The notes under the pieces: model-generated
The model's input: only the letters and a program-made list of their open reading frames with translations
What the model was told of the DNA's origin: nothing
Database searches by the model: none
Part shown: piece by piece, positions 47,049 to 59,519 of the stretch
Layout of the letters: each line of letters begins with the position of its first letter
Numbering within the stretch: position 1 is the first letter of the stretch
Translations under genes and position numbers: made by a program
Assembly: GCA_028671895.1 (NCBI GenBank)
Contig: CM053802.1
Coordinates: forward strand, 40,958,201 to 41,022,200
Direction of reading: 5' to 3'
DNA length: 64,000 bases
Origin: Oenanthe sinensis
Lineage: Eukaryota; Streptophyta; Magnoliopsida; Apiales; Apiaceae

Positions 47049-48330
47049 TTATCTAATGATGATTCTACTTTTTAAAAAAAAAAAAAAATCGATGATCCAA
47101 ACTTACGGATGTTAATAAATAACTATTTTAGTGATGTGAAAACTTTTTAAAAAAATTATAGATTTATTTGGTATGATTGCATAGAAGTCAAAACGGTTAA
47201 AGTTTACTTCTTAAAACTAGTCTTTACTTTAATTAACGTTCAATTTTTTTAAATTTTTTTTTATATGATCCAGACATACGGATGTTAATATATAACTATT
47301 TTAGTAATGTAAATTTTTTAAAAACTTTTACAGATTTATTTGGTATTTTTATAGAAGTCAAAACGGTCAATGTATACTTCTTAAAATTAGTCTTTATTTT
47401 AATTAACGTTCTATTTTTTTAAAATTATTTTTGTATGATCCAACAGTAGAGATTTTAATATATAACTATTTTAGTAATGTGAAAATTTTTAGAAAAATTT
47501 ATAAATTTATTTGGTATGATTTTATAAAAGTCAAAACGGTCAAAGTATACGTCTTAGAACTAGTCTTTACTTTAATTAACGTTCTATTTTTTTTAAAAAA
47601 AATCGATGATCCAACCATACGGATGTTAATATATAACTATTTTGGTAATGTAAATATTTTTTAAAAAAATTTACATATCTATTTGGTACGATTTTATAGA
47701 AGTAAAAATAGTCAAAATATATTTCTTAAAACTTGTCTTTACTTTAATTAACGTTTTATTTTTTTAAAATTCTTTTTCGACGACTCAACCATACGAATGT
47801 TAATATATAACTATTTTAGTGACTAAAAAAAATAGACACATTTGGTGTATGTCTTTTACGGTCAAACTAGTACTTCTTAAACCAGTCTTTGCTGCAATTA
47901 ACATTCTATTTTTTTTAAAAAAAAATGTTTGAATGATATAACCGTACGGATGTTAATATCTTATTATTTTATTGAGTCAGAAAAATATTTAGAAAATATT
48001 AGACCTTTTTAGTGTATTTCTTTTATGGTCAAATAAGTCAAACTAGATAGTACTTCTTAAAACCAATTTCAACTGTAATTAACATTATATTTTTTAATTA
48101 TTTTTCGAAGATCCAATTGTACGAATGTTCATAGCTAACGATTTGAGTAATGCGAAATATGTTTTAAAAAATTACAAATTTATTCCGTGTGTTTTTGTAA
48201 TAGTCAAAGTACATATTCTCATTAACTAGTTTTATCCCAAATAATGATTCTTTTTTTTATTATCTAACGATTTTAGTGATCTGAAATGTCCAGATTTATT
48301 TTGTTTGATTTTATAATAGTCCCGAATTAT
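47049..48330. repeat. Tandem array of about 170 bp monomers
   Basis: Roughly 7.5 head-to-tail units start near 47090, 47264, 47435, 47606, 47780, 47933, 48108 and 48258. Consensus features: GATCCAACCATACGGATGTT, AATATATAACTATTTTAGT, GATTTATTTGGTATGATTTT, AGAAGTCAAAACGGTCAA, CTTTACTTTAATTAACGTT. The first four are much alike; later ones are increasingly diverged and vary from 150 to 177 bp. The array starts right after the X LTR. A 77-codon frame at 47431 is an accident of the repeat. Confidence 0.9.
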
Positions 48331-48770
48331 TTTTAAATTCAAGTATCTATTTTTTAAAATTATTTTTATATTCAAGCATCTATTTTTTAAATTATTTTTA
48401 AATTCAACCATCTATTAGTTAAAAATATTAAATTTAATTAAACTATATAGAAATAATTTATATAATAATAACACGAATATATTATTTGAGCAGTACAACT
48501 AATAATAATTAATTAATATAAAAATAAAATATTAATATAACAAACAAATAATATAAATATTACTATTATTTAAATTAAATGTAACACAGCATAGATTCTT
48601 AAACTATAGTGGTGGAAAATTTTTACTCAAAATTTAAAGATTGCACCGATACTGGAGCCCAATTTTTTCATTACTCTCTCCCACTTTAATTAGTCTCTCT
48701 ACGGGTAGGGAGCCCCGTCCACCCATGAGAACCTTAATCACATGTTCACACATATTTATGTATATATTGT
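48331..48770. other. AT-rich unique DNA
   Basis: A short run of ATTTTTAAATTCAA...CATCTATT repeats near 48340-48420 is followed by AT-rich DNA and a more balanced stretch at 48600-48760. I see no gene, RNA or element here. Confidence 0.6.
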
Positions 48771-48773
48771 GTT

Positions 48774-48990
48774 CGTTTGAATTTTTTTTAAATTTAAAAT
48801 AAGTTATTTATTTTATATTTTTTTATATAATTTCATAAATTTTTTAAATAAAAATATTTATTTTAGAATTTTAAAATTAAATATTATTTTTAAAATAAAA
48901 AATAAGTTAGTTATTTAAAAAAAAAATACATACAAACTTATTTTTCCTGAAAACAAGTACTTATTCTCTGAAAATAAGTGAAAACAAACG
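48774..48990. mobile_element. Possible MITE
   Basis: A 217 bp AT-rich block is bounded by CGTTTG and CAAACG, with imperfect inverted AAAATAAGT/ACTTATTTT motifs inside each end. Size and composition fit a miniature inverted-repeat element, but the terminal repeat is short and no clear TSD is seen. Confidence 0.3.
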
Positions 48991-49053
48991 GAGTCATTGT
49001 ATCTATGTATATATATAACCCCTAATTTTAATTTATCTTGTCTTGAATTTCAG

Positions 49054-49165
49054 GTTCATCCCACTGATTGTTTGCAAATACTGAGCTCAAACAGTTTATG
49101 TATGTGTGATTTAGAGTGTTATCTCTCTACTATTTGATACATATTGATTTTTCTAAGGTAATGTT
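49054..49165 (+). other. Possible upstream host exon left of T2
   Basis: GAATTTCAG at 49045-49053 could be a splice acceptor and AAGGTAATG at 49155-49163 a donor. One frame is open for 27 codons and then closes before the donor, so the exon is doubtful. It is listed because host coding exons are seen on the other side of T2. Confidence 0.2.
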
Positions 49166-49170
49166 GATTG

Positions 49171-50733
49171 TGTTAGTGTAGGTGCCCTAAAGGCAATACA
49201 ATGTTTTTTTTTATAGACCTTTATATTATTTGATTATTCAATAAACGTATTTATTATGACTTTAATTACTGTGATATATTTGTTAGCATAATAAATGTCC
49301 TTAGAATCATGATACACATTGTATAGTTTAAGTACATGACTTGAACTTGAGATTATATAATATATCATATTCTTAAAAGTTCCCTAGTCGAGTATTGTTA
49401 TTATAGGACAATAATAATACATAAATAGACTAGTATATTGTTTGACTGATAAACACATCTCATTGGTTATAAGTATGGGGATACTAAAGTCAATACATAG
49501 GTACATGTAGGAGTACATGATACTGGACAGACCCCTAGTGAGATTTTTCATGTTTAATAAAGTCATAAGAAAGACTCATAGTGATAATGGTGTAATGATC
49601 CTTTGACTTGAGATCATCATATTTCTATACGAGAATTAATATACTTTGACTACATTAAAAGTTACCTTTGACTGAGGGATGATAAAAGTGGACATCGAGT
49701 ATATCATGAGTCGTATGAGAAATATGAATGATAGATAAAAGATTTAACCCTCCTATAATTAGGAGATATATTATTGACCTCTTGATTGAGTAAGACTATA
49801 AAATGCATGACCGTGCTCAAATAATGATTTGTTTTCATAGTCTACTCATGGATCAAGTAAACCCGGATTAAATGTTGTAGAGGATGACTAAATACATGCC
49901 TCGAGTTTAATCTATAATATATATGGTTAAATAGATTATATTACACAGAAACATTAATCACGAAAGATTTTATCGAATCACGATTTAATTATTGTTTAAT
50001 TGGGTAGCAATGATGTATTACTAGATACCGCTAATTGTTTATAATTTTATTGGAAAATAAAATTATTGCTAATTAAATAATAGTCTATAGGGTCACACAC
50101 ATAGAGCACTTAGAGGAATAGTTAATTTAAATTATAGATTTAAATTAATTGATGATTATTTGAATTTTATTATATTAATTAAGTGAGACTTAATTAATTG
50201 AAATAATATAAATTCGAATTTGAAGATTATTTCTGCCCATAATAATTAAGTATGACTTAGTTATTAATTAAATAATAGAAATTCGTTTTATTATTTAATC
50301 ATATACCTACATGGGTTAGGTTTTGTTGTTATGGGTTGCTGTTATGGGCCTATTAACCAGCCATTATAAATAGATAATGTAGGGTTAATAAGTGACCAGA
50401 AACAAAACCCTAGAGGCAGCAGCAAGGCAGCAAGAAGGCAGAAAGGAAGAAACTCGAATTGTCAAGAGGAGGCTAGTACTTCCATTCCGCAATCAAGATC
50501 GTGAGACGTTCTTGAAGGTGCTCGTGTGGATACCATAGAGGTGTTTTTCGAGAGGAAGACACAAGTCGTGAAAGCTAGGATCTCCGTTGAGTTCGTGAAA
50601 GTCAAGACCAGAAAAGGTAGAATTCTTTTTCACCATAATCTGTCCAATCTTATACATGATCCTGAGCTAGGGTTCCGAAATTTTTTATTATATTTACGTT
50701 AATCCGCTGCGTTTTATGCCTCGGAACCCAACA
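49171..50733 (+). repeat. 5' LTR of T2
   Basis: Begins TGTTAGTGTAGGTGCCC and ends TCGGAACCCAACA. It shares blocks with the T1 LTR, such as CTACTCATNGATCAAG and GGTAGCAATGATGTATTA. Confidence 0.95.
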
Positions 50734-50734
50734 A

Positions 50735-50746
50735 TAGCATCAGAGC
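50735..50746 (+). promoter_or_regulatory. Primer-binding site of T2
   Basis: TAGCATCAGAGC one base after the LTR; two changes from the tRNA-iMet-type 12-mer and one from the T1 site. Confidence 0.75.
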
Positions 50747-52600
50747 TACGTGTATAAGGGACTGATTTGGTTACATGTTTTCTATATATGATGCATATAT
50801 GCTTGCCATGCTACTGCCATGCTATGTTTTTTTCATGTATATTCGAATTATAAGATGTTATGATGACTATATGTGATCTGCAATGTTATAATCTGTTATG
50901 GCATGATATGTGTGATGCACAGTATGTATGTGATACGAGATACAGTCATACGAAGGTCGTCGGAATCGTTCTGAATCGTTTAAAAACACAACTGCATAAG
51001 ATGCAGTTTTCTGTGAATAGTGATTCTGCAGTGAATAGTGTTTTTCGACAGAGTCAAAACTGGTCGAATTTACTCTTTCTGGAAAGGGAAAATCGCCACG
51101 AGCAAAAATCACCGCTTCGCCGTGACTTATGGTGTTTTTTGGCCATTTGACATCGTTAAGGGTCTCAAAAACACAGTTTTCTGTTTTTAGATCATAATTT
51201 TAAATTTTTGATAATTTTTTTTTATCATGATATATATGATGCATGATGATATGATTATGCATTCTGAGATGTCAGTAATTGTTATATGGGCATAGTGCTG
51301 GTTATGGCCTTAGACCCCTAGATTAATGGTTTTTGGTTTTATAAATACGAGTTGCATGTCGTTTTCTTCATTCTTGTAATTGCTGATCCTCGAATGTAAC
51401 TCGAGTTTTCTTGTGTAAGTACATTAGCTTAGGTTGTATTCAATTATTCCATGTAATGTACTTGAAGACAAAGGATGATCCAAGAAGAAGAGAAGGCAGC
51501 CATGGATGCAAGAAGAATGAAAACAAGCAACTGTATTTATGTTTTACCACCACCATAGATTGACTTTGATCCTTTCATTAGCTCAAAAGGATCACATAGG
51601 AAAGTGGTCATAACCAAGCACGTTTACATACTGCACTTTACATATTGATGTATGAATGTATGTGTAGAGTAGAAGATGCATGCTTTAATTAGATTAATGA
51701 TGTATGCATGTATTAGATACGTCACCCATGCCATGCTTGTCATGCTAAACGATCATAAGATTTTAAAATTAACAAACGATCATGAGATTCTTGTGTTTAT
51801 GAAATATGGATTTTTAAAACACGGAATTAAATATGGATTTTTGATATCTATAACTGGGATTTTCTGACAAAAACGGATATGCGTATTCGTAAGGCTGATG
51901 GGTTTTAAGTGTGACCACTGGTATCCTCCATCTACCTGGGAAATGAACAATTTAAGATGTCAATTTGAAATATTTGGTTCAAGGAAAAATTGAGGATCTC
52001 TTCATGATGTGATCATGATCGTCGTAAATTTTCTAAACCCCTTAACAAAATATTAAAGTTTACTCGGATGCTTTCCAATGAATGAACACTCATCGAATCC
52101 TAGATCGATTAGGGGAAAGACTGTCAGTGGCAGGGGACTCCTATCTATCGTGGTGAGATGCGACGAATAAAAACGGTTATATTCGGCCATTGTATCATTG
52201 GGTCTAACTTAACTGAGTCGTCATAATAAGGTGAAAATAAACGGTTATATTCAACCATTATGAACTTAGAAGCATAGAGTTTGGTTAATTATATATGATA
52301 TAATTGACAACTGTTCACCAAACTATCCAAGAATTATATATGATATAATTGACAACTGTTGTCTACCTAAATAATCATTTTTAAGGACTTCCAGTGATTG
52401 ACTTTGGACATGACGAAATATGGATCTTGGCTCACTAGAAAGAATTATGGGATATACTTTTCAAATTAATAGTAAGGACTATTAATTTGATAAAAATAGT
52501 GGGAGATATATTATGAATATATCACAATTATTTGAACATAATAAATAAATCAGACAATCTAATGTTTACTTTGTGCTTTTATTATTGTAGATACCAAGTA
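50747..52600 (+). other. 1.85 kb untranslated leader of T2
   Basis: No gene is supported; a 96-codon frame at 50860 has no family features. The stretch 51757-52600 is nearly identical to the T1 leader. Near 52287-52350 a block around TTATATATGATATAATTGAC is duplicated relative to T1. Confidence 0.75.
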
Positions 52601-55600
52601 ATGGCAAACAACACAAACACATTATCCGTACGATCAGTCCTTGAGAAGGATAAGCTGACAGGAGGAAACAACTTCCTAGACTGACAGAGGAATTTGAGGA
52701 TCGTCCTCAGACAAGAGCGCAAGCTTCATATCATTGATATTCCTCCGACAGGTCCCCTTCCTGAGGGCGCTACTATTGAGGAACGAGCGGCCCACACAAA
52801 GGATGAGAATGATGTAAATGATGTTGCATGTCTTATGTTGGCAAGTATGAGTGCTGAGCTTCAAAGACAGCATGTGCATATGGATGCATATACTATCAAT
52901 GAGCACTTGCAAAGCATGTTTGCAAGCCAAACTCGTCAAGAAAGGTTCAACACGAGTAAGTCACTCTTTAATTGCAAACAAGGGGCAAGTGAACCAGTTG
53001 GCCCACATGTTCTGAAGATGATTGGTTACATTGAGTACCTTGAAACTTTGGGTTTTCCGATTATTCAGGAAATTGGTATTGACCTAATCATGAATTCTTT
53101 GAACAACAAATTCACCCAGTTTGTTATAAACTACAATATGAATGAATTTGACAAAACACCTACTGAATTGTTGGCTATGTTGAGGACATATGAGACTAAC
53201 ATGAAGACGGCTGAACCTGCTCCCATACTGATGGTGGGCAATAAAGGTAAGGCCAAAGGGAAAGGCAAGTGGAAGGGTAAGAAGAAGACAGGATCTGATT
53301 CTACACCCAAGCCAAAGTCAGGTCCTAAACAGACTTTAAAGCCTAAAGGTGGGGCCGCTAAGGGTGAATGTCACTACTGTAAGAAAACTGGTCACTAGAA
53401 GAGAAACTGTTAAGTTTACTTGGAGGATCTGAAGAAGAAGAGGGCTGAGCAAGCTTCTACTTCAGGTATATATGTTATAGAAGTCAATCTGTCTATTTCT
53501 ACATCTTGGGTATTGGATACTGGATGTGCTACTCACATTTGTATAAATGTGCAGGAAATGCAGAGAAGTAGGACATTGGCTAAAGGAGAAGTGGACCTAC
53601 GAGTTGGCAATGGAGCAAGAGTTGATGCTTTAGCTGTAGGAACCTATTATTTATCTTTGCTCTCAGGGCTAGTTTTAGAACTGGAAAATTGTTTTTACGT
53701 GCCTGCGATTCGCAGAAACATTATTTCTGTTTCTTGTTTGGACAAAAAAGGTTTTTCGTTTACGATAAAGAACAATTGTTGCTCTTTTGCTTTGAATGAT
53801 TTAACCTATGGTGTTGCGCGTTTGTTTAATGGTTTATATGTTCTTGACTTAGATAATCCTGTCTATAATATAGAAAACAAACGACTTAAAGTTAATGACT
53901 CAAATCAAACATACCTTTGGCATTGTCGTCTAGGCCATATAAATGAGAAACGCATATCCAAATTACATAAGGATGGATACTTGGATAAGTTTGATTTTGA
54001 ATCATACCAAGAATGTGAATCTTGTTTACTTGGTAAAATGACTAAAGCCCCTTTCACTGGTAAGGGTCAAAGGGCCACTGAACGTCTAGAGCTAATAAAT
54101 AGTGATGTATGTGGCCCAATGCGTGTGATGGCTAGAGGAGGCTACTACTACTTCATAACATTTACTGATGATTTCAGTAGATATGGATATGTATATCTTA
54201 TGAAGAATAAATTCGATTCTTTTGAAAAATTCAAAGAATACAAGGCTGAAGTAGAGAAGCAAATTGGCGGAGGTGCAAGTATTAAAATCTTACGGTCTGA
54301 TCGTGGAGGAGAATACTTGAGCACAGAATTTAAAGATTATTTAAAGGAGTGTGGTATTGTATCACAACTCACTCCGCCAAGTACACCTCAATGGAATGGA
54401 GTTTCAGAGAGGAGAAATCGCACCTTGTTGGACATGGTGCGATCGACGATGAGTCATGCAGATCTTCCAATTAGTTTTTAGGGTTACGCTCTAGAAACAG
54501 CGGCTTTCATACTTAACCGTGTTCCTACTAAGAAGGTTCAAAAGACTCCATATGAGATATGGGAGAAGAAACGGTCATGCATGAGCTTTATGAAAGTTTG
54601 GGGATGCAAGGCGTTTGTGAAGCGTCAAGTATTTGACAAGCTTGGACCTAAATCTGAAGAGTGCAATTTTGTGGGATACCCTAATGAAACAAAGACGTAT
54701 TATTTTTATAGTCCTTCTGAGCAGAAAGTGTTTATTGCTCGAGATGCTGTTTTTATGGAAAGAGATTTTGTTTCCAAAAGAAACAGTGGGAGAATTATAG
54801 ACCTTGATGAAGATCGAGAACCACAAAATAACATTGAACCTGAAGTGGAACAAGAGCAGGATAATGATAATGCTCAACAAACACAGGTTGTTTGTAGAAC
54901 TGGTAGAATTTGCCATGAGCCAGAGAGATATGGATTTCTCTTGACTCAATGTGGTGATTTGATGCTCATAGATTAAGATGAGCCTCTCACATACCAAGAT
55001 GCTATGAGCAGTCCAGAATTTAAGAGATGGCTAGAAGCCATGAAATCCGAGATGGATTCCATGTACGAAAACCAAGTATGGACTTTGGTTGATCCACCTG
55101 AAGTGGTAAAACCCATAGGGTGTAAATGGGTTTTCAAGAAGAAAACTGACATGGATGGAAATGTTCAGACCTATAAAGCAAGGCTGGTTGCAAAATGTTT
55201 CAAACAAATTCATGGTATTGAGTATGATGAAACTTTCTCACCAGTGGCTATGGTCAAATCCATAAGGATTTTGCTTGCTATTGCAGCATTCCATGATTAT
55301 GAAATCTGGCAAATGGATGTCAAAACAGCCTTCCTTAATGGAAGCCTTGAAGAGGATGTGGATGTGTACATGACACAACCTGAAGGTTTTGTCAATCCAA
55401 GGAATGTTAGCAAGATATGTAAATTACGTCGATCCATTTATGGATTGAAGCAAGCCTCTAGGAGATGGAATATCCGTTTTGATGAAACAGTCAAAGAGTA
55501 TGGCTTTGTTCAAAACGAAGATGAACCTTGTGTTTACAAGAAGGTCAGTGGGAGCCATGTGGCATTCATAGTACTATATGTTGATGACATACTTCTAATG

Positions 55601-56560
55601 GGGAATGACATACCTTCTCTTAAGGCTGTTAAGACTTGGTTAAGGAACAACTTCTCTATGAAAGACTTAGGAGAAGCATCCTACATTCTAGGAATGAGGA
55701 TCTACAGGGATAGATCTAGAAGGATGATCGGTCTAAGTCAGAGTACATACATCGATAAGGTTTTGCATCGTTTTGGTATGCAAAATGCAAAAAGAGGATA
55801 TGTCCCCGTGTCTCAAGGGATAACGATCTTTAAAGATCAGTGTCCGAAATCATTGGATGACAAGGACCGCATGAGTAAGGTTCCATATGCCTCAGCAATT
55901 GGATCTATCATGTATGCAATGGTATGTACTCGCCCAGATGTTTCGTATGCTTTAAGCATGATGAGCAGATACCAATCTAATCCAGGTGAAGGTCACTGGA
56001 CGACAGTCAAGAATATTCTAAAGTACTTGAAAAGGACTAAAGATTCATTCTTGGTGTATGAAGGAGATGAGAAACTGGTTGTAAAAGGTTACACCGATGC
56101 AAGTTTCCAAACAGACAGGGATGATACTGTATCACAGTCTGGTTTTGTGTTTTGTCTAAACGGAGGTGCTGTAAGTTGGAAGAGTTCAAAGTAAGAAACA
56201 ATAGCTGATTCTACAATGGAGGCTGGGTACATTGCAGCTTGTGAAGCAGCAAAGGAAGCTGTTTGGATTCGAAAATTCATTGCTAATTTGGGAGTGGTTC
56301 CATCAATCGTAGATCCCATTGATCTATACTGCGATAATAATGGAGCTATTGCACAGGCTAGAGAACCTAGATCTCACTCCCGAACCAAACACATACTCAG
56401 GAGATATCACCTCATTCGAGAGATTAATGAAAGGGGTGACATACACATATGTAAAGTGCACACAAATGATAACATTGCAGACTCACTGACCAAAGGTTTG
56501 TCGCAGACGAAGCACGATATTAACACTAGATCCATGGGTATTAGATACATGGGTGATTGA
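52601..56560 (+). pseudogene. gag-pol polyprotein of T2, one frame with six stops
   Basis: ATG at 52601 (MANNTNTLSVRSVLEKDKL) to TGA at 56558: 1,320 codons, the usual size for a Tnt1-type polyprotein. Stops: TGA 52682, TAG 53396, TAA 53411, TAG 54479, TAA 54974, TAA 56192. Domains in order: gag; a zinc knuckle CHYCKKTGH with a stop directly after the His; protease VLDTGCATHIC near 53510; HHCC domain (WHCRLGHINE ... CESCLLGK); integrase with Asp in NSDVCGP, Asp in SDRGGEY and Glu in VSERRNRTL, 35 residues between the last two; RT with QMDVKTAFLNGSLEED and LYVDDILL near 55577; RNase H with EAGYIAACEAAKEA (usually EAEY) and YCDNNGAIA. The stops are enough to make it inactive. Confidence 0.9.
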
Positions 56561-56569
56561 CTCTAGTGC

Positions 56570-56580
56570 AAGTGGGAGAT
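56570..56580 (+). promoter_or_regulatory. Polypurine tract of T2
   Basis: AAGTGGGAGAT immediately before the 3' LTR. Confidence 0.85.
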
Positions 56581-58133
56581 TGTTATGTTTCTTTTTTATA
56601 AAACTTTATGTCATTTGATTATTCAATAAACGTATTTATTATGACTTTAATTACTGCGATATATTTGTTAGCATAATAAATGTCCTTGGAATCATGATAC
56701 ACATTGTATAGTTTAAGTACATGACTTGAACTTGAGATTATATAATATATCATATTCTTAAAAGGTCCCTAGTCAAGTATTGTTATTATAGGACAATAAT
56801 AATATATAAATAGACTAGTATGTTGTTTGACTGATAACCACATCTCATTGGTTATAAGTATGGGGATACTAAAGTCAATACATAGGTACATGTAGGAGTA
56901 CATGATACTGGACAGATCCACAGTGAGATTCTTCATGTTTAACAAAGTCATAAGAAAGAAAGACTCATAGTGATAATGGTGTAATGATCCTTTGACTTGA
57001 GATCATCATATTTCTATACGAGGATTAATATACTTTGACTACATTAAAAGTTATCTTTGACCGGGTGATGATAAAAGTGGACATCGGGTATATCATGAGT
57101 TGTATGAGAAATATGAATGATAGATAAAAGATTTAACCCTCCTATAATTAGGAGAGATATTATTGACATCTTGATTTAGTAAGACTATAAAATGCATGAC
57201 CGTGCTCAAATAATGATTTATTTTCATAGTCTACTCATGGATCAAGTAAACCCGGATCAAATGTTGTAGAGGATGACTAAATACATGCCTCGAGTTTAAT
57301 CTATAATATATATGGTTAAAGGGATTATATTACACGGAAACATTAATCACGAAAGGTTTTATCGAATCACGATTTAATTATTGTTTAGTTGGGTAGCAAT
57401 GATGTATTATTAGATACCGCTTATTGTTTATAATTTTATTGGAGAATAAAATTATTGCTAATTAAATAATAGCCTATAGGGTCACACACATAGAGCACTT
57501 AGATGAATAGTTAATTTAAATTATAGATTTAAATTAATTGATGATTATTTGAATTTTATTATATTAATTAAGTGAGACTTAATTAATTGAAATAATATGA
57601 CTTAGTTATTTGAAGAGTATTTCTGCCCATAATAATTAAGTATGACTTAGTTATTAATTAAATAATAGAAATTCGTTTTATTATTTAATCCTATACCTAC
57701 ATGGGTTAGGTTTTGCTGTTATGGGTTGCTGTTATGAGCCTATTAACCAGCCATTATAAATAGATAATGTAGGGTTAATAGGTGATCACGTTTTTCCAGA
57801 AACAAAACCCTAGAGGCAGCAGCAAGGCAGCAAGAAGGCAGAAAGGAAGAAACTCGAATTGTCAAGAGGAGGCTAGTACTTCCATTCCGCAATCAAGATC
57901 GTGAGACGTTCTTGAAAGTGCTCGTGTGGATACCATAGAGGTGTTTTTCGAGAGGAAGACACAAGTCGTGAAAGCTAGGATCTCCGTTGAGTTCGTGAAA
58001 GTCAAGACCGGAAAAGGTAGAATTCTGTTTCACCATAATCTGTCCAATCTTATACATGATCCTGAGTTAGAGTTTCGAAAATTTTTGTTATATTTACGTT
58101 AATCCGTTGCGTTTTATGCCTCGGAACCCAACA
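56581..58133 (+). repeat. 3' LTR of T2
   Basis: Begins TGTTATGTTTC. About 26 bp present after TGTTA in the 5' LTR are missing here. Other small indels exist (for example an extra AGAA near 56957 and CACGTTTTTC near 57790), so the LTR pair is older than that of T1. Confidence 0.95.
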
Positions 58134-58138
58134 GATTG

Positions 58139-58426
58139 TTTACTCTATTGCTTGTTTAGGATTAGAATTGCATTATTCTGATGTGTATGAGGCATCTAAC
58201 TTGGTTCAATAAAGCCATTTGAGGCTGGAAGATGTAGAAATAGGAAGAATCGTGTTTTTTCTGGTTTAGAATTTGTGACAGATTCCGTTGAGAATTATAT
58301 AAATTATTGCGATGCACATTGTCGTAAATTCTGAAAATCAAATGAATTCTTGTGATTGACTCGCTGCACTTTCTTTGCTTACTGTTGACTATAGTTCATA
58401 TCTCATGCTTTCTTTTGTTTAAACAG
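58139..58426 (+). other. Intron-like DNA right of T2
   Basis: No coding signal. T-rich DNA ends in CTTTTGTTTAAACAG, a good acceptor with a pyrimidine-rich tract. Confidence 0.45.
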
Positions 58427-59145
58427 GTTCCACTACTTCTAGTTTTCTCAGATGCTAGTGCTGTTTTTGGAGGTAGAAATGTCCTTTTTAATGTAAGTTT
58501 CAGAGATGTTTCCAGTTATCTCTTATTTACTTTGCCTCTCTCATATGTTTTCAGTTCTTACTCTTTTATTTAAGCTCCACTTAAAAAAAATATACATGTG
58601 TTTTATAGTTTTTGTAGTTGCAAGTTTTTTTATTTGCCCATCTCATGTATTCTTAATTAATACAGTACTTCAAATATACTAGGAGATGAAATAAGAGGGA
58701 ATTGATGCTTTATCCGGATTGTTAGAGTAAGGATATGTTATCATAGAAGGTTTTTTAAAGATAAGAAGGAATGAGAATTGTATGATGTTAATGTCCTTAC
58801 AAGAATTTATTGACTAGTTTTTGAAAGGATAAAGTAAAATTAAAATATTATATATCCTACTTGGTTGCATGCTTTCGGTTTGATTATATACTTTTATTGG
58901 ACCATAGTGAAGTATCAAAACTTGCAGATGGTGGCTTCTCCGTGGATGGTTCTTGTAAGTGTTCTAAATTATAATTATATTAGTTAACTTCTATTAATCC
59001 AATGTAGTTCTTATTAACTAACCCTGTTATGTTTCAGGGGCCAATTTCTAGTCCTATAATGCCTCCTGCCATACCCAATATTGCATTAAGACCTGGTGGC
59101 AAAATGGAAACCAAGGTAAACAGAAAAGTTCAAGTTGGGTGCTGA
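58427..59145 (+). CDS. Exons of an unidentified host gene
   Basis: Three short exons with canonical GT-AG borders, all phase 0, can be placed at 58427-58492 (22 codons), 58928-58954 (9 codons) and 59038-59115 (26 codons). Donors are AATgtaagt, CTTgtaagtg and AAGgtaaac; acceptors are AAACAG, TTGCAG and TTTCAG. Encoded phrases are VPLLLVFSDASAVFGGRNVL, MVASPWMVL and GPISSPIMPPAIPNIALRPGG. If the last exon is read through, a stop follows at 59143-59145. I do not recognise the family. Consistent phase across three exons argues for a real gene or recent pseudogene. The 5' exons would lie left of T2 or be lost. Confidence 0.5.
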
Positions 59146-59519
59146 GAAAACGAAGAGAGGCAAATCCCAGATTGAAACTTAATATCAGATACTTTTATGC
59201 TATCACTCAAGGAGGAGCTGCCACTTAGATATGCTAGCGTTATGGTTTTATTTTGGTAGCTTTTGTACTATGGTTATATTTGGTCCATGGATGTCAAGGA
59301 TAGTATGACTATTGATCTCCATAGTTGGTTCGCTTTTATTTGACCTTAGCTATTCCATCCGTGGTGGGTTTTAAAGAACTACTTGGTTTAATATTGTTTT
59401 TGTTAGCTGGTAGATATTGGAATCTGCATGATGTTTTGGTTTACTAGTAGTTATGGGAATGTGTATAGACAAGCATGAATTATGGAAATGTAAAAGGAAC
59501 ATAACAAATAATTTAAAAT
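59146..59519 (+). other. Probable 3' UTR / flank of the host gene
   Basis: T-rich DNA (TATGGTTTTATTTTGGTAGC) with no ORF; composition fits a plant 3' UTR. No polyadenylation signal was singled out. Confidence 0.35.

Larger units (their letters stand above)
49171..58133 (+). mobile_element. Tnt1-94-like Copia element T2, complete
   Basis: An 8,963 bp element with LTRs of 1,563 and 1,553 bp, TG...CA ends and a perfect TSD GATTG (49166-49170 and 58134-58138). Gag-pol is a single frame with six stops and no frameshift. It is related to T1: the leader end is about as similar as a recent copy, the LTRs much less so. It appears to sit in a host intron. Confidence 0.95.

Noticed and set aside
47431..47664. 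77-codon frame with internal repetition
   Set aside because: It follows the 170 bp tandem monomer; repetition in protein merely mirrors the satellite.
50860..51150. 96-codon frame in the T2 leader
   Set aside because: No similarity to gag or other domains, and the matching T1 leader does not keep it open.
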